This document shows positions 22,931-31,194 of a stretch of DNA of 39,999 bases, piece after piece (position 1 is the first letter of the stretch; each line of letters begins with the position of its first letter). The translations under genes were made by a program, and so were the position numbers. Source of the DNA: a virus; the IMG/VR virus record IMGVR_UViG_3300048930_000238, positions 1 through 39,999 of that record; one strand, 5' to 3'. The notes beneath the pieces were generated by a model, which did no database searches, was not told where the DNA came from, and worked only from the letters and a program-made list of their open reading frames with translations.

Positions 22931-24802
22931 TCAGGCGGTTGCCATCTTGTAGGCACCCTTGGTCTCGGCCACGGCCACGCCGTAGGAGAAGTGGCCGCGG
23001 AACTGCACGCCCAACTGAGCGAAATCGACGTCAGCCGATTCCACGGTCGGGGCACGCTGCCCGTTGAGGTAGGCAATCTCCATCGCCGGGAGGTCCATCG
23101 GGCTGGCGGCGAGCCACCAAGTCGTCGCAGACGACAGGTAGCTCGATCCGACAACCTCGTACCGCCCAGCCAGCACGTTCTGCGAGGTCTGGGTCGTCGT
23201 GCTGCCCGTGATGAGCAACGCGGACGACATCATCTCAGCCGCAGTGATCTCAAGGTCAGCCGGCACAACAATGAACCGCGGCATGATGCCGAGCGGGTTG
23301 TTGTCGCTGTCCTTGAGCTTCCTCCAAGCCGTCACAGCCTCCTTGAGCGACGTCAGGCTGAGAGCGTTGCCACCGCCAGGAGTGGCGGCGGTGTAGCTCC
23401 CAGCGGCAAACGCCTTCCAGAAGTCGGTATTGAGCTTCAGAGCGGCACCACGACCGAGCCGGCTTGGCACCTGGGTCAGCACGCCGAGGTCGTCGTTGAT
23501 GAGGTCCACCATCGACACCTTGGTGAGCCGGCCCGTGAGCTTGGCCTGGATCGTGCGAGTCTCATCGGAAGCCGCAGCGCCCTTGAGTTCGCCGGTCGGG
23601 CCAACATCAAGGAAGTCGAAGCCACCGTTGAGCCGAACGCCGGTCATGCTCTTGTAGTCGCTGACCGAACGAACCGCCGCGATCTTCTCGTAGCCGCTTT
23701 CCACCGAAGAGAACCCGGCAAGGAGGAACTTGCCGTAGGTCGCCGAAAGCACGTTGCTGATCGAGTGCGTCGAGAACGCATTCGCCAGCACCTCCTTGCA
23801 GTTGCCCTGGTCGATTCGGTAGTGCCCGGTGTACCCGTTTGCGCGGGCAGCCTCGATCAGCACTTCCTGAAGCGAACCGCGGCCGTGCCGCTTGTGGGCA
23901 AGCTCAAGCGTCTTGGCATCGAACGACGCCTCGACGTTGGGCAGACCACCGGCAAGGCAGAGCCCGGCCTCGATCACCTTCGGAGAGTTTGCAGCAGCAG
24001 CGTCAACCACGTGGACGGCCGGACTTTTGGCCCGGTCGGCACGCTCGCGGCCCAACAACTCCTCCTTCAGCTTCGACAGCACGAGGTCGGCAACGCTGTT
24101 GGCGTCAACGAGGCTCGCGCCGTCGCCACCCTTGGCTTCGATGCCGAGCGATGCTTCAACGCTCTTGTTCTCGGTCCCCACGGCGGCCTTCGCCGTGTCT
24201 TCCGCAGACGCCTTGACGTCTTCGGGCTTGTCGGTGGCCTTATCAGCCATAGGGTCAACCTCCGAACTCGCATCCGCTGCGATAGCGGCAGACGTATTGG
24301 CGTCTGCTCCAAAGAGGACCAAAGACACTTCCCGCAGCCGCGAGGCCCGGACGACGGTAATGGGACCAGCGAACTCGCGACCGTTGACGGTCACGCTCGC
24401 GCCCGACTTGACGTATTCGGTGCGGTCAACGCTCGCACCAATCGAAGCCTGCAACGGCACGCCAGCGGCCCCGAGGCGGATGAGCTTGTCGGCGTTGGGT
24501 TCGCCGCGGATAAGGTCGGCCGCAATATCAAGCTGCTTGCCGTCGTTCTCGATCCGCGTTGACTTGCCTACCACGCTGTCCAGCGAGTTCATGTCCTCGC
24601 GACCGTGGGCATACAGAACCGGCACCGTGTCGCCAGCCTTGACGCCTGCCAGGTCCACCACGAGCGGCACGTCCGACCACGCTTGAGCGATCTGGTCGCC
24701 GGTGTACGCCACGATGTCAACGGTCGGCTGACGCTCGCCCTCGCCAGCGGCGAAGGCAATGTCGGCGGAGAGGTTCAGCGTGTAGTTCTTCTTCTTGCTC
24801 AT
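22931..24802 (-). CDS. fused prohead protease and major capsid protein
   Basis: 623 residues. The N-terminal 180 residues look like an HK97-type prohead protease: LYAHGRED with His66 and PLQASIGASVD with Ser120 as likely catalytic residues, followed by the ASRLREVSLVLFGAD strand. A helical, Lys/Asp/Ala-rich linker (about 185-270) resembles a scaffold. The rest (about 290-623) resembles a gpT-like or HK97-fold major capsid protein (RLTKVSMVDLINDDLGVLTQVPSRLGRGAAL, FIVVPADLEITAAEMM). Self-cleavage would release the capsid domain. ATG 24802 precedes the portal stop by four bases (ATGA). Confidence 0.85.
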   Translation of the reverse strand: MSKKKNYTLNLSADIAFAAGEGERQPTVDIVAYTGDQIAQAWSDVPLVVDLAGVKAGDTVPVLYAHGREDMNSLDSVVGKSTRIENDGKQLDIAADLIRGEPNADKLIRLGAAGVPLQASIGASVDRTEYVKSGASVTVNGREFAGPITVVRASRLREVSLVLFGADANTSAAIAADASSEVDPMADKATDKPEDVKASAEDTAKAAVGTENKSVEASLGIEAKGGDGASLVDANSVADLVLSKLKEELLGRERADRAKSPAVHVVDAAAANSPKVIEAGLCLAGGLPNVEASFDAKTLELAHKRHGRGSLQEVLIEAARANGYTGHYRIDQGNCKEVLANAFSTHSISNVLSATYGKFLLAGFSSVESGYEKIAAVRSVSDYKSMTGVRLNGGFDFLDVGPTGELKGAAASDETRTIQAKLTGRLTKVSMVDLINDDLGVLTQVPSRLGRGAALKLNTDFWKAFAAGSYTAATPGGGNALSLTSLKEAVTAWRKLKDSDNNPLGIMPRFIVVPADLEITAAEMMSSALLITGSTTTQTSQNVLAGRYEVVGSSYLSSATTWWLAASPMDLPAMEIAYLNGQRAPTVESADVDFAQLGVQFRGHFSYGVAVAETKGAYKMATA

Positions 24803-26280
24803 TCGTCCTCCGGTTCGTCGCCTTGCATCGCAGCGGCAACAGCCACTTGCGAAAGGCTGGCTGGATCAATTCCGAGTTCACGCTGCAAGGCAAGTTCTTC
24901 GGCTCGCTTTCGCATCACGAGCCGGCTGTCCTTGCCACGCTTGCCGCAGACTTCCGCAAGGGTCGTCATGTTTGCGGCAAGCATGATCGCGTCGGCCTCG
25001 GCTTCCTTCTTGGGGTCCACATGCTCGAAGCCGTCCCACGTCCACGACCAGTTCCATTCCGAGAACGGCGGAAGGCCGCGCGGAATCATGCCGCTGATGA
25101 GCGTTGCTTCATCGAGCCACGAGTAGAGAATCGGGTCGAGCCAAACCCGCTCGACGTCCGACCGCTCTACGTTGATCGCCTTGCGATAAACCTGATAGTC
25201 GCCACGCATTGACGAGTAGTTCGCGGACGACGAATCCATCGCCGCGACGATGTACGGCATGTCGAGGCAGCGGGCGATCTCGTTCAACACCTGGCGGACG
25301 AACGCCGAGTGTTCGCTCTTGGGATGCTCCGACTTCATCTGCACCGGCTCCCAACCATCGGGAGCGGCAACGCCCATATTCGGGACAACCGGCATCGTCT
25401 CGAACAGGTCGAGCGTCTTCGCGCCGCCGGTGTCGGCTGGCATGGTCGTCTTCAAGACGAACGAAACGTTGGCGGCAGTCTCGTAGGCAAGCACGACGGC
25501 ACGCCCGGTACGCCGCAACATGGCGAACAGTTCAAGTGCCGGCGTGATCTCCGGTACGCCGCGGCTCTGGCCCGGTCGCGTTGCGTGGAACCAGTGAAGC
25601 ACCTTGTCGGCGTCAACCCACTCGCCATCCTGGCCCCACCCGGAGAACGACGAGCCAGGGTGATACTTGGCGACCCAATACGCAGCCGGGTTGCCGTCCT
25701 CGTCGAACCGGATGCCGTCCACCTCGTTCGGCAGTTCAATCGTGCCGAGCGGCGAATAGACCTGATCGGCCTCAAGCAACTTGACGTCGAGTTGCACCTT
25801 GCGGAACTTGCGGTTGTTCGTTTTCAGCCCGAACACCTCGCCGGCGGCGATCTTGGCCTGCTTGGCAAGTCGCAATTTCTGAGCCAAGTCGCACTCGACC
25901 GACCAATCGAAAAACGCCGTTTCGACTTGCCGCGTCTTGCGCGGGTTGACGTCCGGCCCGAGGTCAAGCTGCAACCGTGGCCCGGTGCCAACCATGTCTC
26001 GCGCCCACGTCGAAGCCATGCCAGCCGCGTAGGAGTTGTTGGCAAGTTCGTAGCGAGCCCGGTTGCGAATCTTCGTACGCACGGCCGGCGACAACGCCGC
26101 GTCCGGCGAGAACCCGTCAGCGTTGGCCCAGTGCCGCTCGTTGTTCGCGTGCGTCTTCGCAGCGTCGTAGGACGCCCGCAAAAGGCTCTGGATGGTCGCG
26201 TTTTGAGCGTCCACCGTGGCGGCGAGCTTCGCGCGGCTAGTTCCGGCGAGCGGCGAAAGGAGCTTTCCGAGAAGGCTCAT
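24799..26280 (-). CDS. portal protein, lambda type
   Basis: 493 residues with the lambda-family portal pattern: an N-terminal helical region, WARDMVGTGPRLQLDLG, the wing strands, then VLHWFHATRPGQSRGVPEITPALELFAMLRRTGRAVVLAYETAAN, and ANYSSMRGDYQVYRKAINVER near the C terminus. Portals form the dodecameric ring through which DNA enters the head. ATG overlaps the stop of the gpW-like gene, as in lambda W-B order. Confidence 0.9.
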   Translation of the reverse strand: MSLLGKLLSPLAGTSRAKLAATVDAQNATIQSLLRASYDAAKTHANNERHWANADGFSPDAALSPAVRTKIRNRARYELANNSYAAGMASTWARDMVGTGPRLQLDLGPDVNPRKTRQVETAFFDWSVECDLAQKLRLAKQAKIAAGEVFGLKTNNRKFRKVQLDVKLLEADQVYSPLGTIELPNEVDGIRFDEDGNPAAYWVAKYHPGSSFSGWGQDGEWVDADKVLHWFHATRPGQSRGVPEITPALELFAMLRRTGRAVVLAYETAANVSFVLKTTMPADTGGAKTLDLFETMPVVPNMGVAAPDGWEPVQMKSEHPKSEHSAFVRQVLNEIARCLDMPYIVAAMDSSSANYSSMRGDYQVYRKAINVERSDVERVWLDPILYSWLDEATLISGMIPRGLPPFSEWNWSWTWDGFEHVDPKKEAEADAIMLAANMTTLAEVCGKRGKDSRLVMRKRAEELALQRELGIDPASLSQVAVAAAMQGDEPEDE

Positions 26281-26486
26281 TCAGCAGCCCCCGGAGCCTG
26301 GATGCGAGCGAACCGAAGCCCGCCGAATGCACTGGCCGAAGCGGCCCGCCCGTCGATGACGAACTTGGCTGCCGCGACCTGTTGATCGAGATCGTGCTGC
26401 TCAACTTCGCCGGCATCCGTACGCGCCCGCTTCGGCTGCGCAAGGTTGTCAGCGATCGCGTCGAGAACGTCGTCGTTGTCGGCCAT
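26277..26486 (-). CDS. gpW-like head-tail joining protein
   Basis: 69 residues, just upstream of and overlapping the portal gene, the location of lambda gene W. The helical N terminus (DDVLDAIADNLAQPKRA), a central helix (EVEQHDLDQQVAAAKFVID), and small size suit the gpW/gpFII-like joining proteins. The similarity is structural rather than by strict motif. Confidence 0.55.
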   Translation of the reverse strand: MADNDDVLDAIADNLAQPKRARTDAGEVEQHDLDQQVAAAKFVIDGRAASASAFGGLRFARIQAPGAAE

Positions 26487-26525
26487 TCGGCAGCACCCAC
26501 GGCATGAAAGGCGTGTATTGCCTTC

Positions 26526-26547
26526 CTACCGTTCAGTGTACCGGTGT
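26526..26547 (-). promoter_or_regulatory. promoter-like motif before the head operon
   Basis: On the minus strand this reads ACACCGGTACACTGAACGG. It shares ACAC(C/T)GGTANACTGA with the minus-strand site at 33211 and with the plus-strand site at 26625. TACACT could be a -10 box; no -35 is evident. It is 40 bases upstream of the gpW-like gene and faces away from the promoter of the rightward pair. Confidence 0.5.
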
Positions 26548-26609
26548 CCAGGTGACCCCCCGGCCGACGCGTGGACGCGGCTATCTTTCGAAAAACTTTT
26601 CCAGGGCAC

Positions 26610-26637
26610 TTGACCCACTGTCCGACACTGGTATACT
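26610..26637 (+). promoter_or_regulatory. sigma-70-like promoter of the rightward gene pair
   Basis: TTGACC (26610-26615) and TATACT (26632-26637) are separated by 16 bases. The transcript would begin near 26644 and reach ATG 26670 soon after. The -10 box is embedded in ACACTGGTATACT, the same motif seen in the phage's minus-strand sites. Confidence 0.65.
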
Positions 26638-26669
26638 TAGTGCGATACGCGGCCGAACTAGCTCAAAGC

Positions 26670-27014
26670 ATGTCCTCAGTTATCGGCGTTGAGCCTACGC
26701 AGCGTGACGTGAAAGACATAGAGATCTTGCTGCGATCCTTGGGAACAGACCGCCTTGCGGACTTTGAAGACGGCCGGTATTTCGCAAGAATCAAAGTCAG
26801 GCAAGCTGCCGCCGAGTTAGGGTTGACGATGGGAACTCTCCAGAAATACAACAAGGACCTCACTGGCCCTGAGTGCGAAATAGGCCACGGCGGACACCTT
26901 ACCTTTTCATTCAAAGCGATTGACAAGTGGCAAAGTGTGCGGGAAAAGACATCGCAGGCTCGGCCCGCAAGGACGCTGGTTCGGCAACAGGAACTCCACG
27001 CCGTAGCCAGTTGA
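26670..27014 (+). CDS. HTH DNA-binding protein (moron-like)
   Basis: 114 residues from the first ATG after the promoter at 26610. An N-terminal helical part precedes IKVRQAAAELGLTMGTLQKYNKDL, a helix-turn-helix of the excisionase/MerR-like type, and GHGGHLTFSFKAIDKWQ, which resembles the wing and second helix. It points against all surrounding phage genes and lies between gpW and terminase genes. A repressor or regulator expressed from the prophage is likely; a small terminase is an alternative because of its position. Confidence 0.6.
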   Translation: MSSVIGVEPTQRDVKDIEILLRSLGTDRLADFEDGRYFARIKVRQAAAELGLTMGTLQKYNKDLTGPECEIGHGGHLTFSFKAIDKWQSVREKTSQARPARTLVRQQELHAVAS

Positions 27015-27048
27015 TGCAAGGCAACTACCTTAGCACAATGAGCATCCC

Positions 27049-27252
27049 ATGATCGAACGCATCACCTTTCGTCCAGGGCCTCTGGCCGTTCCGCTTGCAA
27101 CTTATTGTGAGCGGAACGGCGTTACGCCCAGCGTCGCGGTCCGCCTGGCCGTCTCAAAAATGCTCCGCGTTGAGGCCCCGGTAATGGAAGGCTACGTGGA
27201 AACAATACGGCGAGTGAATGCCTCGAAGCGTCCGAAGAAAAGGCGCAAGTAG
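27049..27252 (+). CDS. small basic DNA-binding-like protein
   Basis: 67 residues: ITFRPGPLAVPLATYCERNGVTPSVAVRLAVSKML has the strand-helix-helix length of ribbon-helix-helix proteins, and the tail is Lys/Arg-rich (NASKRPKKRRK). It probably forms a unit with the HTH gene 34 bases upstream. Its stop is three bases from the convergent stop of the terminase gene. Confidence 0.5.
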   Translation: MIERITFRPGPLAVPLATYCERNGVTPSVAVRLAVSKMLRVEAPVMEGYVETIRRVNASKRPKKRRK

Positions 27253-27254
27253 GC

Positions 27255-29387
27255 TTACCCAAAGCGGCGTTTTATCTCTTCGCGGCGGCGCCTAGCCTCC
27301 TCCGAGCTAACAGCCTGCCGCCTTACCGCTGGCTCCGATTCGGTGCCAACGTCAGAGATGCCGGAGAACGATGCCGCAACCGCTGCCCCCACAAGGCAGT
27401 CCCACAAATGGTTGTCGCGGCCAGGCGTCAGCCGCCACTCATCAACGATTCGCTGCCTGCTCGTCACTCGCACTGGATGCTCGCTCGCGAACTGCTCCGC
27501 GAGCATGTCGTGTTGACCTTCGTGGAGCGTCAGGCCTTGCGGATCGCCGACCGGCAAGCGAATACGCGAGGCCACGAACGACTTCCATGCGTTCGTGTCG
27601 TAGAGCAAGTGCTTCTGCTTCTGGATCGTGCTGGTTCGCCAGTTGAACCCGACCCGCTCGCCTCGATCCGGTGCTTTGTCGCTGATTGTTGACGACGAGG
27701 CTCCGACGAATCGGCCGTGCGTTGGAATGATTCGCGGCCCCCATTTGCTTCGCCTCGCAAAGTCTCGCACGACGCCTTGCGTCTGAGCCCAGTTGGCGTC
27801 AATGAGCATGTGCGAAACCCGCATCACAGCGTCGTCATTCTCGCGTGCGAACTCGCGCTCAAGAAGCATCGTCGCAACGGCACCGAGGCCGGCGTGAATT
27901 GCTGGCTCGATCGCATCGACGCCGGCCTCCCGCTGTAGCGTGCGGCGGGTTTCTCGCAGCGTGAAGTAGCTGCGGCCCTGGTCAGGGTATGCACCGTAGG
28001 CAACAACGTGACCGCGGAAGCGGTGCCCCCACGCTGCCACGAGCCAATACAGCACGGTTTGCTGAACGTCCACGAAAACCGTGAGGGTGTCCAAGCCGGA
28101 AGGCACGATCCAACGGTCAATCTTCACCGCCTTCGCAACCGTGTCGTTTACCTTGAGCCCGGCGGCTTCCGAGGCCATTTCGAGCGGTTGGTTCTGATAT
28201 TCCGCGAAAAAAGCCGCTTCGCCGCGGTCAATTCGCAGATTCCAGGCGTGCTGAATGGCCGAAAGCTCGTCATCATTCTTTCGTTCTGCCCACGAAACGA
28301 TGCCGCCTTCGTCCATCGCCTCGCGGTTGCGAGCGTAGAACGCGGTCGCCTCCGCCGTGCCTGCACCGGTTCGCTGCCCACGGCGTCGAAGTTCGGCGTA
28401 TTCCTCCCACAAGGTCGCATTCTTCGGCCATTGCTGGACGAGCGAGAACCGCTTGCCTTGAAATGCCGGGTTCCGTTCGCGGTTCAATAGCCGCTCGGCC
28501 AGGTCGTCAGGCCAGATGACGGTGACGGTCGCTAGCCCAGCGATCCTCACTCGCGGCCCGGCGAGGCCAAGGATGGCACCGCGAATGACCGACTCGCGGT
28601 TGGCGACCTGCGAAGGCGATCTTGCGGAGTCGTCCGTCTGCGGGTCGTCGATCAGCACGAGGCCAGGCCGCACCTTTCGGCCGTCGCTCGCACGCTTCGC
28701 GGACATGCCACGAATTTGCCCGGTGATGCCAGCCACCCGGATGATGCCGCCGGCGGCCGGCGAGCCAGGAATCGACGGGAACTGCAATTCGTCCGATGTC
28801 CAGCGAATATGAGTCGGCTTGCCTTGGAATAGCTGCCCCTTTGCCCGCTGGTGAATTCGCTCCAAGGCGACAATCGGATAGATCGCCTCGGGAAAGTCCT
28901 CAAGCAGAAGCTCGTTCGTCTCGCACTCCACTTGCACGCTCTGGAGCATCATCGCGGCGTGCCCCTCGTCGCTGCCAACGATCGCAACGAAGTCGCGATG
29001 GCCGTACAGCAACGCCCACAATGCAGCGGCTTCGACAAGGCTCGTCTTTCCTGAGCCTCGCGGCATCGCGAACGCCAGCAACTCGCCTCGAAGCACTGCT
29101 GCCTCGACGGCTGCGATCACCTCCAGGTGGTCCGGCGACCACGCAAGCTCGAACGTGGCCGGCATGTAGCTTTCGCAGAAAAGCCGGAACGAATGCCGGC
29201 CGGCGTCACGGCGATCGCGTTTGACGATCGGCGGAATTTCACCGATGTCGCGGCCGGACTCGGAAAGGGCAACGTCACGCTCGCGAGTGCGTGCCTTTTT
29301 GGTGTCGTACGAGGCCTTCAGATATCCGCTAGGTGCCTTTTTTTGAGGCTTTTCGGCGGCCGGCGGTGGCTTTTTCTTGCGTGCCAT
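27255..29387 (-). CDS. terminase large subunit
   Basis: 710 residues. The ATPase has Walker A PRGSGKTS (109-116), a coupling region (about 190-230) and Walker B GLVLIDDPQTDD (242-253). The nuclease half begins near TVFVDVQQTVLYWLVAAWG with its first acidic residue; the C terminus shows GRDNHLWDCLVGAAVAA, typical of phage terminases with a gpA-like ending. It packages DNA into the procapsid. The length is at the upper end for the family. The basic N terminus (about 35 residues, Lys/Pro-rich) is an extension. No clear small terminase gene is adjacent. Confidence 0.9.
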   Translation of the reverse strand: MARKKKPPPAAEKPQKKAPSGYLKASYDTKKARTRERDVALSESGRDIGEIPPIVKRDRRDAGRHSFRLFCESYMPATFELAWSPDHLEVIAAVEAAVLRGELLAFAMPRGSGKTSLVEAAALWALLYGHRDFVAIVGSDEGHAAMMLQSVQVECETNELLLEDFPEAIYPIVALERIHQRAKGQLFQGKPTHIRWTSDELQFPSIPGSPAAGGIIRVAGITGQIRGMSAKRASDGRKVRPGLVLIDDPQTDDSARSPSQVANRESVIRGAILGLAGPRVRIAGLATVTVIWPDDLAERLLNRERNPAFQGKRFSLVQQWPKNATLWEEYAELRRRGQRTGAGTAEATAFYARNREAMDEGGIVSWAERKNDDELSAIQHAWNLRIDRGEAAFFAEYQNQPLEMASEAAGLKVNDTVAKAVKIDRWIVPSGLDTLTVFVDVQQTVLYWLVAAWGHRFRGHVVAYGAYPDQGRSYFTLRETRRTLQREAGVDAIEPAIHAGLGAVATMLLEREFARENDDAVMRVSHMLIDANWAQTQGVVRDFARRSKWGPRIIPTHGRFVGASSSTISDKAPDRGERVGFNWRTSTIQKQKHLLYDTNAWKSFVASRIRLPVGDPQGLTLHEGQHDMLAEQFASEHPVRVTSRQRIVDEWRLTPGRDNHLWDCLVGAAVAASFSGISDVGTESEPAVRRQAVSSEEARRRREEIKRRFG

Positions 29388-29662
29388 TTTGAGAGATCAC
29401 AGGGCGGACGGAAGGCCTGACCACTTTTGCGGCGTTCGTTGCCGGAGGCAAAGTAGCCAGGCCTGGGGAAGGAACCGCAACGCCTACTGTCGCAGACTGT
29501 CGCGACGGTACCAACCGGCATCGAGGTGCCGTCGCTTTGCTCGCCACCCCCTGCAAGCCCCTGGCTTGCGTTCTCTGCCACTTGCAGGCGCAAGGCTACC
29601 GAGAACACCACCGGCGTGCGTAAAGCCCTTGGCGGGCCTATACGGGCGTCCAGTGACCATCC
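29388..29662. other. non-coding gap upstream of terminase, possible packaging site
   Basis: This 275-base gap has no convincing gene. It holds a long hairpin, GCGACGGTACC (29502-29512) with GGTGCCGTCGC (29525-29535), and two adjacent copies of ACTGTCGC (29487-29504). Position just ahead of the terminase gene and the repeats would suit a packaging (cos or pac) site, but I see no proof. Confidence 0.35.
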
Positions 29663-29950
29663 TTACACCCCTGCCTCTGTTTCCTCCACCGGAACGGGGA
29701 ACGGATGGAACTGCGTTGTAAGCACTCCCCAGCGGCCATCGTCTGCTTGGTGGGTCGCGTGGGTGACGCCGCATGATTCGCAAGTTGCTTCGCGGCCTTC
29801 CGTCGCCCACATGTCGCTGTCCGGTGCCTCCGTGACCTTGTGGTCCCTGCCGGTGCCGCGGTACGTGATGACGCAAAGCGTGCCGCACAGTGGGCAGTCA
29901 AACCGGATAGTGTCGAAGCCTCGGTCGGTTCGTGGTGATTTTCTTGACAT
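29663..29950 (-). CDS. small zinc-ribbon protein
   Basis: 95 residues with two Cys pairs, CPLC (about 21-24) and CESC (about 57-60), separated by a strand segment. This is a typical zinc ribbon. Basic N terminus (MSRKSPRTDRG). Role unknown. It is the last gene of the early operon, separated by 275 bases from the terminase. Confidence 0.6.
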   Translation of the reverse strand: MSRKSPRTDRGFDTIRFDCPLCGTLCVITYRGTGRDHKVTEAPDSDMWATEGREATCESCGVTHATHQADDGRWGVLTTQFHPFPVPVEETEAGV

Positions 29951-30069
29951 GGTCCATCGTCCTTCGGGGGTCATCGTCAGAACTGCCCGCAGCACGTTGC
30001 CGCGGGTGTGTTTTCGGTGGCCGCGGGAGCCGCCAAGGCGACCGCCGGCCCTTCTGTATTCTGTTCATG

Positions 30070-30146
30070 TACCGATAGTCGGTACGGTTCCTGATGCGAA
30101 TCGGTACGGTTCATCTCTTCATCCGTACCGATGATCGGTACGGTTC
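30070..30146. repeat. iteron-like repeats
   Basis: TCGGTACGGTTC occurs three times in the same direction (30079, 30101, 30135). Two of the copies belong to inverted pairs with three-base centres: TACCGATAGTCGGTA at 30070-30084, and CCGTACCGA with TCGGTACGG at 30123-30143. Further half-sites, such as AATCGGTGCGAG at 30159, continue the pattern. This looks like a cluster of protein-binding sites, either operators or replication iterons. Confidence 0.6.
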
Positions 30147-30299
30147 CTGGTCCGCAAGAATCGGTGCGAGACATTCGGACGGGTTGGGGTGCACCCCGTA
30201 CTTGCTGGGCGTGGACTTGTCCCTGGACAGCCATATCGGCCAGACGAGTTTCAGCTCGCAGAGCCGCTTCAAGGCCTTGGCTGCCGTCGAGCAACTCAC
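30111..30299 (-). CDS. small winged-helix-like protein
   Basis: 62 residues from GTG 30299, with GAGGAGC upstream. VSCSTAAKALKRLCELKLVWPI reads like the recognition helix and following helix of a winged-helix domain, but the preceding helices are missing because an in-frame TGA lies five codons upstream. It may be a truncated regulator. Its 3' end overlaps the iteron-like repeats, which encode EPYRSSVRMKR in this frame. Confidence 0.4.
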   Translation of the reverse strand: MSCSTAAKALKRLCELKLVWPIWLSRDKSTPSKYGVHPNPSECLAPILADQEPYRSSVRMKR

Positions 30300-30336
30300 G
30301 CCGCCCTCAGCTCCTCAGACACCCTCTCCAGACCGG

Positions 30337-30443
30337 TGCGCACAGTGCGCATAGTTGGAGACTGTTTTGGAAAGTTTCTCCACACGAGGCGCATATAGGG
30401 AAAGTTTGTTGAAATCGCCCTTGAACTGTGCGCACTGTGCGCA
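30337..30443. repeat. pair of 15-bp palindromic operator-like sites
   Basis: TGCGCACAGTGCGCA at 30337-30351 and TGCGCACTGTGCGCA at 30429-30443 are the same palindrome in opposite strands, with centres 92 bases apart. Two perfectly matching palindromes in a gene-poor stretch (30300-30526) suggest operators for a dimeric repressor, with looping between them. I see no confident gene in that stretch. Confidence 0.6.
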
Positions 30444-30526
30444 CTCACCGTTTTCGCACGCTTTTTGCCTACCTATCCCACCCACCTTAACGCCACGCGA
30501 TCCTCTCCGGCCGCCTGCCCGTGGCG

Positions 30527-30781
30527 TCACCAGACCACCGCCGGTCGGTGCGTCGCCGCAACCTTGCGACGGATTAAGCTTTCGGCGTCGTCGCGCCCCA
30601 GCTTGCGGAAGGCGGCGCGGTCGTGGGCGTTCGTCACCCATGACGGGACTACTACCTTTTCTTGCGATTCGCAAGTTTTGGTAGTAAGCATCCGGTCGAT
30701 CTTCGCGACCATCTGCTGCGAGCACCCGACGGCATCGGCGGTCTGCTGCTGCGTCTCGGTCGGCCGCGCGTCACTGCACAC
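30527..30781 (-). CDS. HTH-containing small protein, ParB-like fragment
   Basis: 84 residues from GTG 30781. ARPTETQQQTADAVGCSQQMVAKIDRML is a helix-turn-helix as found in ParB-like and phage regulatory proteins. The rest (WVTNAHDRAAFRKLGRDDAESLIRRKV) is basic and helical. The ParB nuclease or CTPase part is missing, so it is either a free HTH protein or a remnant. It begins 19 bases after the upstream stop. Confidence 0.5.
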   Translation of the reverse strand: MCSDARPTETQQQTADAVGCSQQMVAKIDRMLTTKTCESQEKVVVPSWVTNAHDRAAFRKLGRDDAESLIRRKVAATHRPAVVW

Positions 30782-30799
30782 ACGTTCAGCATACCCTGC

Positions 30800-31135
30800 C
30801 TAGTCCTGCGGCACTTCGCTGCGCCGCTCTGCCAACCGCTCCGCAATCTTCGCAATGCCCTTGCTCGCCTTGCCGGGGTTGGCCTCGCACCACTCAAGCA
30901 CTTCGATGACGTCCTCAATGGCGATCTCGCCGCGCGTTGCAACGTGCGACGGCAGCCCAACGCGGCGTGCCAACGCATCGCGGCGTGCGATTATTCGCGG
31001 CAACGCATGGTCGAGAGCGTGGACCACGAGCCCGAGTCCTACGTTGCTCATGGCGGTTGCCTCGATGCACGTACGGCACATCGCTGCCAGGTCTGTGGCG
31101 ATCATCTCGATACGCTTGTGATCGGTGTCGTTCAC
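30800..31135 (-). CDS. small phage protein, unknown
   Basis: 111 residues, helical and neutral: RIEMIATDLAAMCRTCIEATAMSNVGLGLVVHALDHALPRI and IEDVIEVLEWCEANPGKASKGIAKIAERLAERR. No family recognised. GTG 31135 was preferred over TTG 31138 because of the TAGGGG spacing. In the early operon between a RuvC-like gene and an HTH gene. Confidence 0.5.
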   Translation of the reverse strand: MNDTDHKRIEMIATDLAAMCRTCIEATAMSNVGLGLVVHALDHALPRIIARRDALARRVGLPSHVATRGEIAIEDVIEVLEWCEANPGKASKGIAKIAERLAERRSEVPQD

Positions 31136-31194
31136 CAAAAGGCCCCTAGCTTGCGTTTACACGGGCGTCCAGTTCTGGACGCATGAACACCGGG

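Noticed and set aside
22832-24562. Plus-strand open frame of 576 codons opposite the capsid gene
   Set aside because: Shadow of the protease/capsid fusion gene; no recognisable domain and Arg/His/Val-rich composition typical of antisense frames.
29977-30294. Minus-strand frame of 105 codons through the iteron-like repeats
   Set aside because: No start signal, overlaps the winged-helix frame, and half of it encodes the repeats.
30315-30725. Minus-strand frame of 136 codons before the winged-helix fragment
   Set aside because: Overlaps the HTH gene at 30527-30781 in another frame. It is in frame with the winged-helix fragment, so a disrupted longer gene remains possible, but nothing in it is recognisable.
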